Shown: positions 8,575-17,612 of the stretch, one piece after another | Position numbering within the stretch: the first letter of the stretch is position 1 | Layout: every line of letters begins with the position of its first letter | Assembly: GCF_001428075.1 (NCBI RefSeq) | Contig: NZ_LMSI01000024.1 | Span: 116,683 to 180,682 of the forward strand | Direction of reading: 5' to 3' | Source: Arthrobacter sp. Soil764 | GTDB taxonomy: Bacteria > Actinomycetota > Actinomycetes > Actinomycetales > Micrococcaceae | Length of the DNA stretch: 64,000 nt | Made by a program: the position numbers and the translations under genes | The notes under the pieces: model-generated | The model's database searches: none | Told to the model about the DNA's origin: nothing | The model's input: the letters and a program-made list of their open reading frames with translations, nothing else

Positions 8575-9560
8575 CAGTGGACAACGCTACCGACGTAATG
8601 GACCCGTCCCGGGACATGTCCAGGCCCGGAGGCAGGAAGGTTCCGCCGTTCCCCGTCTTCGATGCGCCGGGAACCCCTGAGCACGTCTCAGACGTCTCCT
8701 CGGTTTACCGTGAAGTCACCTACGCCAGGGCCATCGGGTTCCGGCCGCTGAAGATGGACATGTGGCTGCCCCGCAAGGCTGCCGGCCCTACCCCGCTGGT
8801 CCTCTGGGTGCACGGCGGAGCGTTCCAGCTGGGCGACCGCCGGCAACTCCCGTTCACCTTCGCGCCCGACTCCGTGTTCCGGCTGCTCAACGAGGCCGGC
8901 ATCGCCTGCGCCACGGCGGACTACCGGCACTCCCTGGAAGCCCCGTTCCCGGCGCAGCTCCACGACCTCAAGGCCGCGGTCCGCTACCTCCGTGAGTTCG
9001 CCGCGGCCCTTAACATCGACCCCGACCGGTTCGGCGCCTGGGGCGAATCCGCCGGCGGCCACCTGGTGGCGCTCCTGGGCCTCACCGGCAACCGCGGCGA
9101 CCTGGAAGGCGGACTCGGCGCGCAGGGGCACCCGAGCAGCGTCAGCGCCGTCGTCGATTTTTACGGCGTTTCCTCCCTGGTGGACATTCCCCCCATCAAC
9201 ACCCCCGACGGGCTCTTTCCCCCTGCACTGACTGCCGCTGTCCCGCCCGGGAGGTCGCTGCAGCCGGAGAACATGCTGGTGGGCGGCTCGGATGACCCGG
9301 AACTGCTGGCTGCGGCCAGCCCCGTCAGCCATGTGACCCCTGACGCCGCGCCGTTCCTCCTGGTCCACGGCGATTCGGATGGGCTGGTCCCGCATTCGCA
9401 GACCGACCTCCTGGCGGCCGCGCTCGCCAAAGCCGGGGTGGAACATGACGTGGTGACCATTATGGGCGGCGACCACTGCTTCTTCGGCGCCGAGGACCAG
9501 CTGGACACCATCCTTGCCACCGCCGTCGACTACTTCTCACGGAAGCTGGGAACACCATGA
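8571..9560 (+). CDS. Alpha/beta hydrolase (carboxylesterase / acetylesterase-like)
   Basis: A 329-residue BD-FAE/HSL-type alpha/beta hydrolase. The oxyanion-hole motif LWVHGGAF, the nucleophile elbow GAWGESAGGH (Ser) and the late LVHGDSDGLVP (Asp) and GDHCFF (His) give a complete catalytic triad. No signal peptide. Its start codon overlaps the rhamnosidase stop, so the two are translationally coupled. It may remove acyl groups from acylated rhamnosides before or after rhamnose release; that role is inferred from context. Confidence 0.88.
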   Translation: MTVDNATDVMDPSRDMSRPGGRKVPPFPVFDAPGTPEHVSDVSSVYREVTYARAIGFRPLKMDMWLPRKAAGPTPLVLWVHGGAFQLGDRRQLPFTFAPDSVFRLLNEAGIACATADYRHSLEAPFPAQLHDLKAAVRYLREFAAALNIDPDRFGAWGESAGGHLVALLGLTGNRGDLEGGLGAQGHPSSVSAVVDFYGVSSLVDIPPINTPDGLFPPALTAAVPPGRSLQPENMLVGGSDDPELLAAASPVSHVTPDAAPFLLVHGDSDGLVPHSQTDLLAAALAKAGVEHDVVTIMGGDHCFFGAEDQLDTILATAVDYFSRKLGTP

Positions 9561-10522
9561 CATCCCGGACAGAATCAGCCGCGGCGTCTGCCGGGCCCTC
9601 CCGGAACGCCAAGGGGGAGACCGCAGCAGGTTTCGCCGAGTACCTCGCCAGCCCGGAAGGCCCGCAGTTCCTGAACCCGGATGCCGTGCGCTCGCCGGGC
9701 CCGGATGTCCCCATCCGCACGGTGACCGCCGATGGGCGGCACGGCCCGGTGGGAATCCGGATCTACGGCGAACCGGCCGGCACGGACAGCCCAGCCCTGG
9801 TGTGGCTGCACGGCGGCGGGTTCGTCAGCGGCAGCGTGGATATTCCGGAGTCCGATTACCTGGCCCGGGTGCTCGCGGGCCGCGGGACCCCGGTGCTGTC
9901 CGTGGACTACCGGCTGGCCCGCGACGGCGTGTCCTTCCCCATCCCGCACGACGACGCGTTGGCAGGGTGGTTCTGGGCCCGGAAGAACGCCGAAACCCTG
10001 GGACTGGACCCCGACCTGCTCTGCCTGGGCGGTGCCGGCGCCGGCGGCAACCTGGCCGTGGGCGCCGCGCTCTATCTGATTGACGCCGGCAAGCCGCTGC
10101 CCGCCAAGCTCCTGCTGGCCTACCCCTTCCTGCACGCGGAACTTCCGCCGCCCGCCGGGGGACTGGACCCGGAGGTCATGGCCGGGCTGCCCAGGCACCT
10201 GCGGTTCACCGTGGAGGACTGCATCCGGACGGCAGAGAACTACGTGGGCGGGCCCGTCAGCATGGCATCGTCCTACGCGATGCCCGGCTACGCCGATCCT
10301 GCCGGACTTCCACCCACGGCTCTCCTGGCATGCGAGTACGACGACGCCCGCGGCTCCACCGAGCTGTTTGCCTCCGCTTTGGAACGGGCCGGGGTACCGG
10401 TGTCCTACTTCCTCGCCCAAGGCGCGGTCCACGGCCACCTCAACCACACGGCCGGCCTGCCCGAGGGGCAGGCAGCCCTGGATTTCCTGGCCGGGGAACT
10501 GGCCGGGGCTCGACGGGCGTAA
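9557..10522 (+). CDS. Alpha/beta hydrolase of the hormone-sensitive-lipase family
   Basis: A 321-residue HSL-type esterase. It shows VWLHGGGFVSG (the HGGG oxyanion motif) and GGAGAGGNLA at the nucleophile elbow. The usual GDSAGG here reads GGAGAGG, so the expected catalytic serine appears to be replaced by alanine. Acid and histidine positions (ACEYDDARG and QGAVHGHLN) remain. It may be catalytically altered or non-hydrolytic. It overlaps the preceding esterase by four bases (ATGA), the third coupled gene of the rhamnosidase operon. Confidence 0.82.
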   Translation: MTSRTESAAASAGPSRNAKGETAAGFAEYLASPEGPQFLNPDAVRSPGPDVPIRTVTADGRHGPVGIRIYGEPAGTDSPALVWLHGGGFVSGSVDIPESDYLARVLAGRGTPVLSVDYRLARDGVSFPIPHDDALAGWFWARKNAETLGLDPDLLCLGGAGAGGNLAVGAALYLIDAGKPLPAKLLLAYPFLHAELPPPAGGLDPEVMAGLPRHLRFTVEDCIRTAENYVGGPVSMASSYAMPGYADPAGLPPTALLACEYDDARGSTELFASALERAGVPVSYFLAQGAVHGHLNHTAGLPEGQAALDFLAGELAGARRA

Positions 10523-10558
10523 GGGTATGGACGTCCGACGGCGCTGCCGGCACCTGGC

Positions 10559-11314
10559 CTAGCCGGGATTGGGGCTGCCTTCCACCACCGAAGCATGGCT
10601 GTGGGACCAGATGTCCCCCATCTCCTCGGTGGACTGTTCCACGATCCGGCTCATGGCAGCGTGCGCGGCGGCTGCCTGGCCCCGCTGAATGGCGCTGGCC
10701 ACGTCCACGTGCAACTGCAGCGCCTCATGGTCCGGAAGGTGGGGCATCAGGCCGTGCTGGGTCCGGCCTGCCAGCACCTCCGCCACGAGCTTGTGAAGCT
10801 GCGAAAACATGAGGTTGCCGGAGGCGTTGAGGACCGCGGCGTGGAACTCAATGTCCAGGCGCAGGAAATCGTCCTGGTCTCCCCGCTGCCCGGCGGCCCA
10901 CAGCCGGGCGGCCATGGAAACCAGGTCGCTGGCCTGGTCCAGGGACGCGCGTTCGGCGGCAAGCCGGGCTGCCTGCGGTTCGATGGCGCCGCGCAGTTCG
11001 TTCAGTGCCCGCAGCTGTTCCAGCCGCTTGGCCGATGCCAGCCGCCACCGGATCACCTGGGGGTCATAGAGGTTCCAGCTGGCCTCCGGCTGGACCACCG
11101 TGCCCAGCCGACGGCGTGATTCCAGCATGCCCATGGAGGACAGGACGCGGGTGGCCTCGCGGATCACGGAGCGGGACACCTTGTGCTGTGCCTCCAGCTC
11201 ATCCAGCCGCAGGATCGAATTTGGTGCCAGGGTTCCCTCGGCAATGGCGAGTCCCAGGTTCTCGACCAGCGATGAATGCAGGTCAGGGGACAACGCCGCC
11301 TTTGGGATGGTCAT
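10559..11314 (-). CDS. GntR/FadR-family transcriptional regulator
   Basis: A 251-residue regulator with an N-terminal GntR winged helix (LRLDELEAQHKVSRSVIREA, residues about 40-60) and a C-terminal all-helical FCD domain containing the Asp/His pattern that binds a metal and carboxylate ligand (DIEFHAAVLNASGN). It is divergent from the aldonate transport and catabolism operon, so it is the probable repressor, functionally analogous to DgoR of enterobacteria. No clear Shine-Dalgarno precedes the ATG at 11314, so the start is less certain than the gene. Confidence 0.9.
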   Translation of the reverse strand: MTIPKAALSPDLHSSLVENLGLAIAEGTLAPNSILRLDELEAQHKVSRSVIREATRVLSSMGMLESRRRLGTVVQPEASWNLYDPQVIRWRLASAKRLEQLRALNELRGAIEPQAARLAAERASLDQASDLVSMAARLWAAGQRGDQDDFLRLDIEFHAAVLNASGNLMFSQLHKLVAEVLAGRTQHGLMPHLPDHEALQLHVDVASAIQRGQAAAAHAAMSRIVEQSTEEMGDIWSHSHASVVEGSPNPG

Positions 11315-11344
11315 GAATAAATCATATGGGGGAGTGGCAAGGTC

Positions 11345-11374
11345 TTGTATATGTCTGCCTTATTTGTTTATGCT
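11345..11374 (+). promoter_or_regulatory. Candidate promoter of the aldonate operon
   Basis: TTGTAT and TATGCT are separated by 18 bases in an unusually AT-rich stretch about 80 bases before the binding-protein ATG. This fits a housekeeping sigma-type promoter, and the FadR-type regulator would be expected to bind here. Seen as a pattern only. Confidence 0.4.
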
Positions 11375-11452
11375 CGCTAAACACAGCAGACGTAACGAGG
11401 CGTCTGTCACCCGCCCGCGAAGCTGCGGGCCCAAAAGGCAAAGGGAGTCGTA

Positions 11453-12751
11453 ATGAAGCGGCGTTCAATTGTGAAGTACGCGGCAGTTGCCGCGGCAATG
11501 TCGCTGGGGCTGACCGCCTGCAGCGGCGGCGGAGGCGGCAGCGACCAGGCGAAGGAGTCAGGGACCGTCCGTGTCACCTTGGCAAACCACGTCTGGACCG
11601 AGGGCATCAAGTCCGCCATTCCGGAGTTCGAGAAGTCCAGCGGGCTCAAGGTGGAGCTGACCCAGCTCGGCGAGGACCAGCTCTCCGACCAGTACAACGT
11701 CAAGCTCAACGCAGGCAGCGACGAGATTGACGTCATGATGTACCGCCCCCTGCAGGAAGGCAAAGCATTCGCCAAGAACGGCTACCTGGCGGACCTGACC
11801 AAGAACGTCTCGTCGGACTCCGGCTGGGACTGGAAGGACTACCAGGAGGGCCCGGTCAAGGCCACCACCGTTGAGGGCAAGGTGGTTGGTGTTCCGATCA
11901 TCACCGAGCGCGAAGTCCTCTACTACCGCAAGGACCTGCTGCAGGCGGCAGGCCTTCAGGTTCCCAAGACCATGGAGGAACTGGAAGCGGCAGCCAAGGC
12001 CATCAAGGCTTCCTCCCCTGACACCGCCGGCTTCGTGGCCCGCACCGGCAAGTCCACCGCGGTGACCCAGTTCTCCAGCTTCCTGTACAGCTTCGGCGGG
12101 GACTTCATGGACTCCAATGGCAAGGCCTCCGTCAACACCGATGCCGCCAAGAAGGCCTACGCCTACTACGGCGGCCTGATCCGCAATTACGGCCCCGCCA
12201 ACGTCAGCACGGACATGAGCTGGCCGGAGGCAATGGCCATCTTCACCCAGGGCGGCGCCGCCTTCTACACCGAGGCCGATTCGCTCTACAAGAACGCCAC
12301 GGACCCCGCCAAGTCCAAGGTCGCGGACAAGGTTGGATTCGCTCCGCTGCCTGCCGGCCCCGCCGGTTCCAAGCCGTACAACATCCCCTCCTGGGCCCTG
12401 GGCGTAAACCAGAACTCCAGCAACACGGACAACGCCTGGAAGTTCATCCAGTGGGCAACCAGCAAGGAACGCACCCTGGCAGCCCAGAAGGCCGGCGTCC
12501 CGGGTCCCCGCACGTCCGTATGGTCCAACCCTGACGGCACCTCCACCTACCCGAAGGACCTCGCGGAGGCCATCTCCGCGAGCGCCAAGAACGGTGTGGG
12601 CCACGACCGGCCCGAGGTTGTCACCGTTGGCAAGGCACGTGAAATCGTGGGTGCCCCGATTGTCGCCTCCATTACCGGGGCGGATGCCGCTGCCGCGGCC
12701 AACGACGCCCAGACTGCTTTCCAGACCTTCCTGGACAGCGAAAAGAAGTAG
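11453..12751 (+). CDS. ABC transporter sugar/sugar-acid binding lipoprotein
   Basis: A 432-residue family-1 extracellular solute-binding protein. It has a lipoprotein signal peptide with lipobox LGLTACSGG (Cys about residue 23), then a flexible Gly/Ser run and the two-lobe fold (VRVTLANHVWTEGIKSAIPEF near the N-terminus, PSWALGVNQNS near the C-terminus). It is anchored outside the membrane and delivers substrate to the two permeases downstream. Context predicts an aldonate or related sugar acid. A GGGAG site precedes the ATG. The 121-base gap to the first permease contains a strong hairpin. Confidence 0.92.
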   Translation: MKRRSIVKYAAVAAAMSLGLTACSGGGGGSDQAKESGTVRVTLANHVWTEGIKSAIPEFEKSSGLKVELTQLGEDQLSDQYNVKLNAGSDEIDVMMYRPLQEGKAFAKNGYLADLTKNVSSDSGWDWKDYQEGPVKATTVEGKVVGVPIITEREVLYYRKDLLQAAGLQVPKTMEELEAAAKAIKASSPDTAGFVARTGKSTAVTQFSSFLYSFGGDFMDSNGKASVNTDAAKKAYAYYGGLIRNYGPANVSTDMSWPEAMAIFTQGGAAFYTEADSLYKNATDPAKSKVADKVGFAPLPAGPAGSKPYNIPSWALGVNQNSSNTDNAWKFIQWATSKERTLAAQKAGVPGPRTSVWSNPDGTSTYPKDLAEAISASAKNGVGHDRPEVVTVGKAREIVGAPIVASITGADAAAAANDAQTAFQTFLDSEKK

Positions 12752-12780
12752 GACGCCGGGCACCCACCGTGCCTGAACAT

Positions 12781-12816
12781 CCGCGCCGGGACGGCCCGAA
12801 AGTCGTCCCGGCGCGG
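12781..12816 (+). terminator. Intercistronic hairpin after the binding-protein gene
   Basis: A perfect 13-bp GC stem (CCGCGCCGGGACG paired with CGTCCCGGCGCGG) around a 10-base loop, lying 30 bases after the binding-protein stop and without a T tract. Such hairpins commonly protect the upstream message or attenuate read-through, keeping binding protein in excess over permeases. The stem is read directly; the role is inferred. Confidence 0.7.
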
Positions 12817-12872
12817 CCACTTCACCGGCTCCCTTCGCCGGTCAACTTCACCCCCAACTCTTTAGGTGAACC

Positions 12873-13826
12873 ATGTCTGTATTGAACCCACCCCGCAGCG
12901 CCGGCACCCGCCGGCCCAGTGGGCCCGTCGGCGCCGGGGGGCACTTCTCCGCCTGGGCCAACCGGCACCGCAAATGGCTCTTCGCCGCCCCGGCCATGAT
13001 CTTCGTCGGCGTCCTGATCGTCTTTCCGCTGGCCTGGACCGTGTACCTCAGCCTCACCGACTCCCAGGGCTCCGTCCGGGCCGCCACGGATTTCATCGGG
13101 CTGCAGAACTACATCACGGTTCTCACCGACACCGAGCGTTTCTGGCCTGCCGTGGGCCGCACCCTGGCCTTCACCGGCGTCGCGCTGGCCTTCGAAGTGG
13201 TGCTGGGCATGTGCGTGGCCCTGCTCCTGTGGCGGCCCTTCCGCGGGGAAAAGTGGGTCCGCGTAGCCATCCTGCTGCCGCTGGTGGCCACCCCCGTGGC
13301 GGTCGGCATGATGTGGCGGCTGATCTTCGATCCCAACATCGGCTTCGCCAACCAGCTCCTGGGCATGGTGGGGATCCCGCCCCAGCCGTGGCTGTCCGGG
13401 CAGGACACCGCCCTAGGCACCACCATCTTCATGGACGTGTGGCAGTGGACCCCCATGGTGGTCCTGATCCTGCTGGCCGGACTGACCTCGCTCTCCGATG
13501 AACCGGATGAGGCCGCCCGTGTGGACGGCGCCAACGCCTTCCAGCGGTTCTTCTTCATCACCCTGCCGCTCATGATGCCCACCGTGATCGTGGCCATCCT
13601 GCTGCGCGGCATCGATGCCCTGAAGACCTTCGACATCCTCTACGCCACCAAGGGCAAGGGCGGCGGCTCGTTCCACGAAGTGGAGACGCTGAACGTCTAC
13701 GCCTACGGATTGAGCTTCGACTACAACCAGTACGGGCTCTCCTCGGCGGTGCTGATCCTGTTCTTCATGATCATCATCGGCACCATGTGGCTGCTCACCA
13801 TGCGCAAGAAAGCGGTAAGCAAATGA
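12873..13826 (+). CDS. Sugar ABC transporter permease (MalF/UgpA-like)
   Basis: A 317-residue inner-membrane protein with about six transmembrane segments and the binding-protein-dependent permease EAA motif (EPDEAARVDGANAFQRFFFI, about residues 210-229). That loop docks to the ATPase. It pairs with the next gene, which it overlaps by four bases. No ATPase gene is present in the cluster, so a shared MsiK/UgpC-type ATPase encoded elsewhere is expected. Confidence 0.92.
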   Translation: MSVLNPPRSAGTRRPSGPVGAGGHFSAWANRHRKWLFAAPAMIFVGVLIVFPLAWTVYLSLTDSQGSVRAATDFIGLQNYITVLTDTERFWPAVGRTLAFTGVALAFEVVLGMCVALLLWRPFRGEKWVRVAILLPLVATPVAVGMMWRLIFDPNIGFANQLLGMVGIPPQPWLSGQDTALGTTIFMDVWQWTPMVVLILLAGLTSLSDEPDEAARVDGANAFQRFFFITLPLMMPTVIVAILLRGIDALKTFDILYATKGKGGGSFHEVETLNVYAYGLSFDYNQYGLSSAVLILFFMIIIGTMWLLTMRKKAVSK

Positions 13827-14698
13827 CCGTCGTGACTGATTCCACCACTGCCGCCGCCCAGCGGACGCGGCGCCGCCGCAAGCCGCTCGCCACCCGCGCC
13901 TACAAGGTCTTCCGGGTTGTCGCCCTCATCCTCGTGGTGCTGTTCCTGCTCGCGCCGCTGTTCTGGATGCTCCTGGCGTCGCTGAAGACCAACGTGGACA
14001 TCTACGACACCGGCAAGGCCCTGCTGTTCTCGCCCACCTTTGAGAACTACGCCAACGTGCTGCAGCGCAACAACTACTTCGTGTTCATCTTCAACAGCTT
14101 CTGGGTGGCCTTCGTCTCCACCGCGCTGTCCATCGTCCTGGGCGTCCCGGCCGCCTACGCCATGAGCCGGTTCACCATGCACCGCTCGGCGCTGGTGGTC
14201 CTGATGGCCCGCGTCATTCCGGGCGTCTCGCTCCTGGTGCCCTGGTACTACGTCTTCTCCAACCTGCGCATGGTGGGGAAGTTCGAGGTGCTGATCCTCA
14301 GTCACATGTTCGTGGCACTCCCGCTGATCGTGTACATCATGATGAGCTACTTCGACTCGCTGCCCCTGGAACTGGAGGAATCGGCCGAGGTAGACGGGCT
14401 CACGCCGATCGGCGCCTTCCGGCTGATCACGCTGCCGCTCGCGGTGTCCGGCATCGCCACCGCCGGCATCCTGTCCTTCATCTTCTCCTGGAACAACTTC
14501 ATGTTCGCCCTGGTGCTCTCGGGCTCCAAGACCAAGACCCTGCCCGTGGCCATCTTCGACTTCGTCTCCTACGCCAGCATCGACTGGGGCGGGCTGATGG
14601 CCGCCGCGACCGTTGTCACCATCCCCATCATGATCATTGCGCTCTTCACGCAGAAGTACATCGTCTCCGGCCTGACCGCCGGCGCCACCAAGGGCTAG
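13823..14698 (+). CDS. Sugar ABC transporter permease (MalG/UgpE-like)
   Basis: A 291-residue permease with six predicted transmembrane segments and the EAA-loop motif LEESAEVDGLTPIGAFRL (about 180-197). The start chosen is the ATG inside the ATGA overlap with the previous permease rather than an upstream in-frame ATG at 13787. It forms the membrane channel together with the preceding protein. Confidence 0.92.
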   Translation: MTVVTDSTTAAAQRTRRRRKPLATRAYKVFRVVALILVVLFLLAPLFWMLLASLKTNVDIYDTGKALLFSPTFENYANVLQRNNYFVFIFNSFWVAFVSTALSIVLGVPAAYAMSRFTMHRSALVVLMARVIPGVSLLVPWYYVFSNLRMVGKFEVLILSHMFVALPLIVYIMMSYFDSLPLELEESAEVDGLTPIGAFRLITLPLAVSGIATAGILSFIFSWNNFMFALVLSGSKTKTLPVAIFDFVSYASIDWGGLMAAATVVTIPIMIIALFTQKYIVSGLTAGATKG

Positions 14699-14709
14699 GG
14701 CTCGGACAC

Positions 14710-15858
14710 ATGACACTCATCAGCAGGATTGAGACCTTCCTCGTTGCCCCCCGCTGGCTCTTCGTCCGGATCGAAACCGAAAGCGGCATCGTGGGGTGGG
14801 GCGAGGCAACCTGCGAGGGCCGCAGCGAAACGGTGCGTACCGCCGTCGGGCAACTCTCGGAACTCCTCATCGGCCGCGACGCCCTCCGGATCGAAGACCA
14901 CTGGCAGGTCATGACCAAGGGCTCCTTCTACCGGGGCGGACCCATCCTGGCCAGCGCCGTGTCCGGGCTGGACCAGGCCCTTTGGGACATCGCGGGCAAG
15001 CACTTTAACGCCCCCGTGCACCAGTTGCTCGGCGGCCACGTGCGGGACCGGATCCGGATGTACGGCTGGGTGGGCGGCGACGAGCCGAATGAGGTGGCGG
15101 ACCAGATCAGCGCCCAGCTGGAGGTGGGCCTCACCGCCGTCAAGATGAACGCCAGCGGACGGATGAGCCCGGTGGCTTCGGTGGCAGAGATCGACGGCGT
15201 CATCCGCCGGGTTGCCGCAGCGAGGCAGGTCCTGGGCGACCACCGGGACGTTGCCGTCGACTTCCACGGCCGCTTCAGCCTGGCCAACGCCAGGCGGGTG
15301 GCCCCGTTGCTGGAACCGTTCCGGCCCTTCTTTCTCGAGGAGCCCGTGGTTCCGGAAAACACCCACCTGCTCCGGGAATTCACCGCCTCCACCACCACTC
15401 CCGTGTCAACGGGGGAGCGGCTGTACAACCGGCAGGAGTTCCTGCCGGCACTGCAGGCAGGCATTGCCGTGGCCCAGCCGGACCTTTCCCATGCCGGCGG
15501 CATCACCGAGGTCCGGAAAATCGCCGCGCTGGCCGAGGTCTATGAAGTCCAGCTGGCACCGCACTGCCCCCTGGGGCCCCTGGCGCTGGCCGCCTGCCTC
15601 CAGGTGGGCTTCGCGACGCCCAACTTCCTCATCCAGGAACAAAGCATCGGCATCCACTACAACCAGGGCGCCGAAGTCCTCGACTACGTGGTGGACAAGA
15701 CCCCCTTCAAGTTCGTCGACGGCCACATCGAGCGGCTCACCGGGCCGGGGCTGGGCATCGAAATCGACGAGGCCGTGGTCCGTGCCGCGGACAAGCGCGG
15801 CCATGCGTGGCGCGGCCCGGTGTGGCGGCACCCCGACGGATCCTTCGCAGAATGGTGA
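14710..15858 (+). CDS. dgoD: D-galactonate dehydratase
   Basis: A 382-residue enolase-superfamily enzyme converting D-galactonate to 2-keto-3-deoxy-D-galactonate. Its length equals E. coli DgoD and the sequence is recognisably close throughout: FYRGGPILASAVSGLDQALW, DFHGR and EEPV (metal ligands), GERLYNR, DLSHAGGITE, APHCPLGPLALAAC (catalytic His) and QSIGIHYNQGAE. It follows the permeases by 11 bases and is the first committed step of the pathway encoded here. Confidence 0.95.
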   Translation: MTLISRIETFLVAPRWLFVRIETESGIVGWGEATCEGRSETVRTAVGQLSELLIGRDALRIEDHWQVMTKGSFYRGGPILASAVSGLDQALWDIAGKHFNAPVHQLLGGHVRDRIRMYGWVGGDEPNEVADQISAQLEVGLTAVKMNASGRMSPVASVAEIDGVIRRVAAARQVLGDHRDVAVDFHGRFSLANARRVAPLLEPFRPFFLEEPVVPENTHLLREFTASTTTPVSTGERLYNRQEFLPALQAGIAVAQPDLSHAGGITEVRKIAALAEVYEVQLAPHCPLGPLALAACLQVGFATPNFLIQEQSIGIHYNQGAEVLDYVVDKTPFKFVDGHIERLTGPGLGIEIDEAVVRAADKRGHAWRGPVWRHPDGSFAEW

Positions 15859-15863
15859 ACCCC

Positions 15864-16547
15864 ATGACTTCCGACAATTCAGCCCTTACTTCCGCCACCC
15901 TGTTGGCGGGCATCCGGCAGGCGCGGCTTGTCGGCATCGTCCGCGGGAACGACGGCGGTGCTGCCGCCAAGGCCGCGCTGGCGGCAATGGAGGAAGGCTT
16001 CCATTACGTGGAGATCGCCCTCACCACGCCCAACGCGCTGGAGGCTATCCGCGAAGTCCGCGCGGCTGCCCCGGCCGGCTGCCTGGTGGGGGCGGGCACC
16101 GTGCTGAGCCAGGCCGACGTCGACCAGGTCACCGCTGCCGGCGCCCAGTTCATCGTGACACCTTCCCTGGCCCCCTCCATCAGTGAGGCGGCCAAGGCCG
16201 GCATCCCCGTCCTGGCCGGGGCGCTGACGCCCAGCGAGGCGTACCAGGCGATGGAGCGCGGCGCCACCGCCATCAAACTCTTTCCGGCATCGATCGGCGG
16301 GCCCGGTTACCTGAAGGCCGTCCGCGACCCCTTCCCGGACATTCCCTTCATCGCCGTGGGCGGCGTGGGCCTCAGCGAAGCCACCGGTTACTGGGAAGCC
16401 GGCGCCATCGCCGTGGGCCTGGGCGGACCGTTGTTCGGCACGGCAGCCTCCGGCGGAGACCTCGCCGAGATGCGGGACCGTGCCCGCAGTTTCCTTAGCC
16501 TCGCAGCGGAGTTCGCGACCCGTGGGGGAAGCGGGACCCGAGCGTGA
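15864..16547 (+). CDS. dgoA: 2-dehydro-3-deoxy-6-phosphogalactonate (KDPGal/KDPG) aldolase
   Basis: A 227-residue class I aldolase of the Eda/DgoA family that cleaves the 2-keto-3-deoxy-6-phospho sugar acid to pyruvate and glyceraldehyde 3-phosphate. The Schiff-base lysine lies in ATAIKLFPAS, with VEIALTTP and VGAGTVL completing the site. Alternative starts at 15852 (ATG overlapping the dgoD stop) and 15855 (GTG) are in frame. Position in the cluster supports the galactonate branch. Confidence 0.9.
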   Translation: MTSDNSALTSATLLAGIRQARLVGIVRGNDGGAAAKAALAAMEEGFHYVEIALTTPNALEAIREVRAAAPAGCLVGAGTVLSQADVDQVTAAGAQFIVTPSLAPSISEAAKAGIPVLAGALTPSEAYQAMERGATAIKLFPASIGGPGYLKAVRDPFPDIPFIAVGGVGLSEATGYWEAGAIAVGLGGPLFGTAASGGDLAEMRDRARSFLSLAAEFATRGGSGTRA

Positions 16548-17563
16548 CGGCTGGTGCCGCGAGCGTCCCGGCCGGGCACGCGCCTGGCCCGCAACCGGTG
16601 GGCCTGCTGACCTTCGGTGAGGCCATGGTCTCGCTCCGGTCCGCCGGCCCGCTGGCGAACGGCGGCGCCCTGAACATGCAGGTGGCCGGGGCGGAATCGA
16701 ACGTGGCCATCGGCGTCGCGCGCCTTGGCCACACGGCGGCCTGGGCCGGGGCGGTGGGCGCGGACCCGCACGGCGAGTTCATCGTGAAGCAACTGCGGGG
16801 CGAAGGCGTGCAACTTCACCACCGCGTGCATCCGGACCGCAGCACAGGGGTCATGTTCCTGGAGCAGCGCACCGCCGACCTCAGCAGGGCCTTCTACTAC
16901 CGCACCGGATCGGCGGGATCCACCATCTCGCGCAGCCAGGTAGCTGCCGCCTTGGATGGCGGCGCCCGGATCCTGCACCTGACCGGCATCACCCCGGCGC
17001 TCAGCGCCGAAGCGCGGGATGCCGTGGAGTACGCAGCGGAGCGGGCGGCAGCTGACGGAGTGGCGGTTTCTTTGGATGTGAACTACCGCAGCAAGCTCTG
17101 GTCCCGCGACCAGGCAAGGGCCGTGCTTGGGCCGCTGGCCCGGCACGCCACCATCGTCATAGCGTCCGACGACGAACTCGACCTGGTTGCCCGGCCCCCG
17201 GAGGGGAGCGGGGCGGCAGCGCCCACGGCAGCTGAGTCCCATGCCGCCGCGTGCCTGTTGGAGCTGGGGATCCGGGAAGTGGTGGTGAAGCGCGGCGCGG
17301 CCGGTGCGGCCGTCCACACGGCTGAAGGCCTTCTCGAAGCACCCGCCATCGCCGTGACCCCCGTGGACACCGTGGGGGCCGGTGACGCGTTCACCGCCGG
17401 TTACCTTTCAGCCCTGCTCGACGGCGAGGACGTCCCCGCCCGCCTGCACCGCGGCATCCTGGCCGGCGCCTTCGCCGTCAGCACCCGCGGCGACTGGGAG
17501 GGCCTGCCCCGCCGCGAGGAAATTGCGCTGCTCGACGCAGCCCGGGGCAGCACCCAGCGCTGA
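16544..17563 (+). CDS. kdgK: PfkB-family 2-keto-3-deoxygluconate/galactonate kinase
   Basis: A 339-residue ribokinase-fold sugar kinase. It has the N-terminal GEAMVSLRS and GGALNMQVAGAESNVAIGVA region and the PfkB signature DTVGAGDAFTAGYLSALLDG near the C-terminus, which holds the catalytic Asp and anion hole. It begins with GTG in a GTGA overlap with the aldolase gene, so the two are coupled. The predicted reaction is ATP-dependent 6-phosphorylation of the dehydratase product, feeding the aldolase. This is the PfkB type, not the enterobacterial DgoK type. Confidence 0.9.
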   Translation: MTAGAASVPAGHAPGPQPVGLLTFGEAMVSLRSAGPLANGGALNMQVAGAESNVAIGVARLGHTAAWAGAVGADPHGEFIVKQLRGEGVQLHHRVHPDRSTGVMFLEQRTADLSRAFYYRTGSAGSTISRSQVAAALDGGARILHLTGITPALSAEARDAVEYAAERAAADGVAVSLDVNYRSKLWSRDQARAVLGPLARHATIVIASDDELDLVARPPEGSGAAAPTAAESHAAACLLELGIREVVVKRGAAGAAVHTAEGLLEAPAIAVTPVDTVGAGDAFTAGYLSALLDGEDVPARLHRGILAGAFAVSTRGDWEGLPRREEIALLDAARGSTQR

Positions 17564-17612
17564 CACCTTTGTCCCACCCACCAAGAATTTCCCATCTACC
17601 CGAAAGCCAGCC

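Noticed and set aside
9557..10522. Calling the second esterase of the rhamnosidase operon a pseudogene
   Set aside because: Although the nucleophile serine seems missing, the frame is full length and coupled; an altered function is as likely as decay.
11558..12820. Minus-strand frame of 420 residues opposite the binding-protein gene
   Set aside because: The plus strand encodes a lipoprotein with signal peptide and conserved fold; the antisense frame has no motif.
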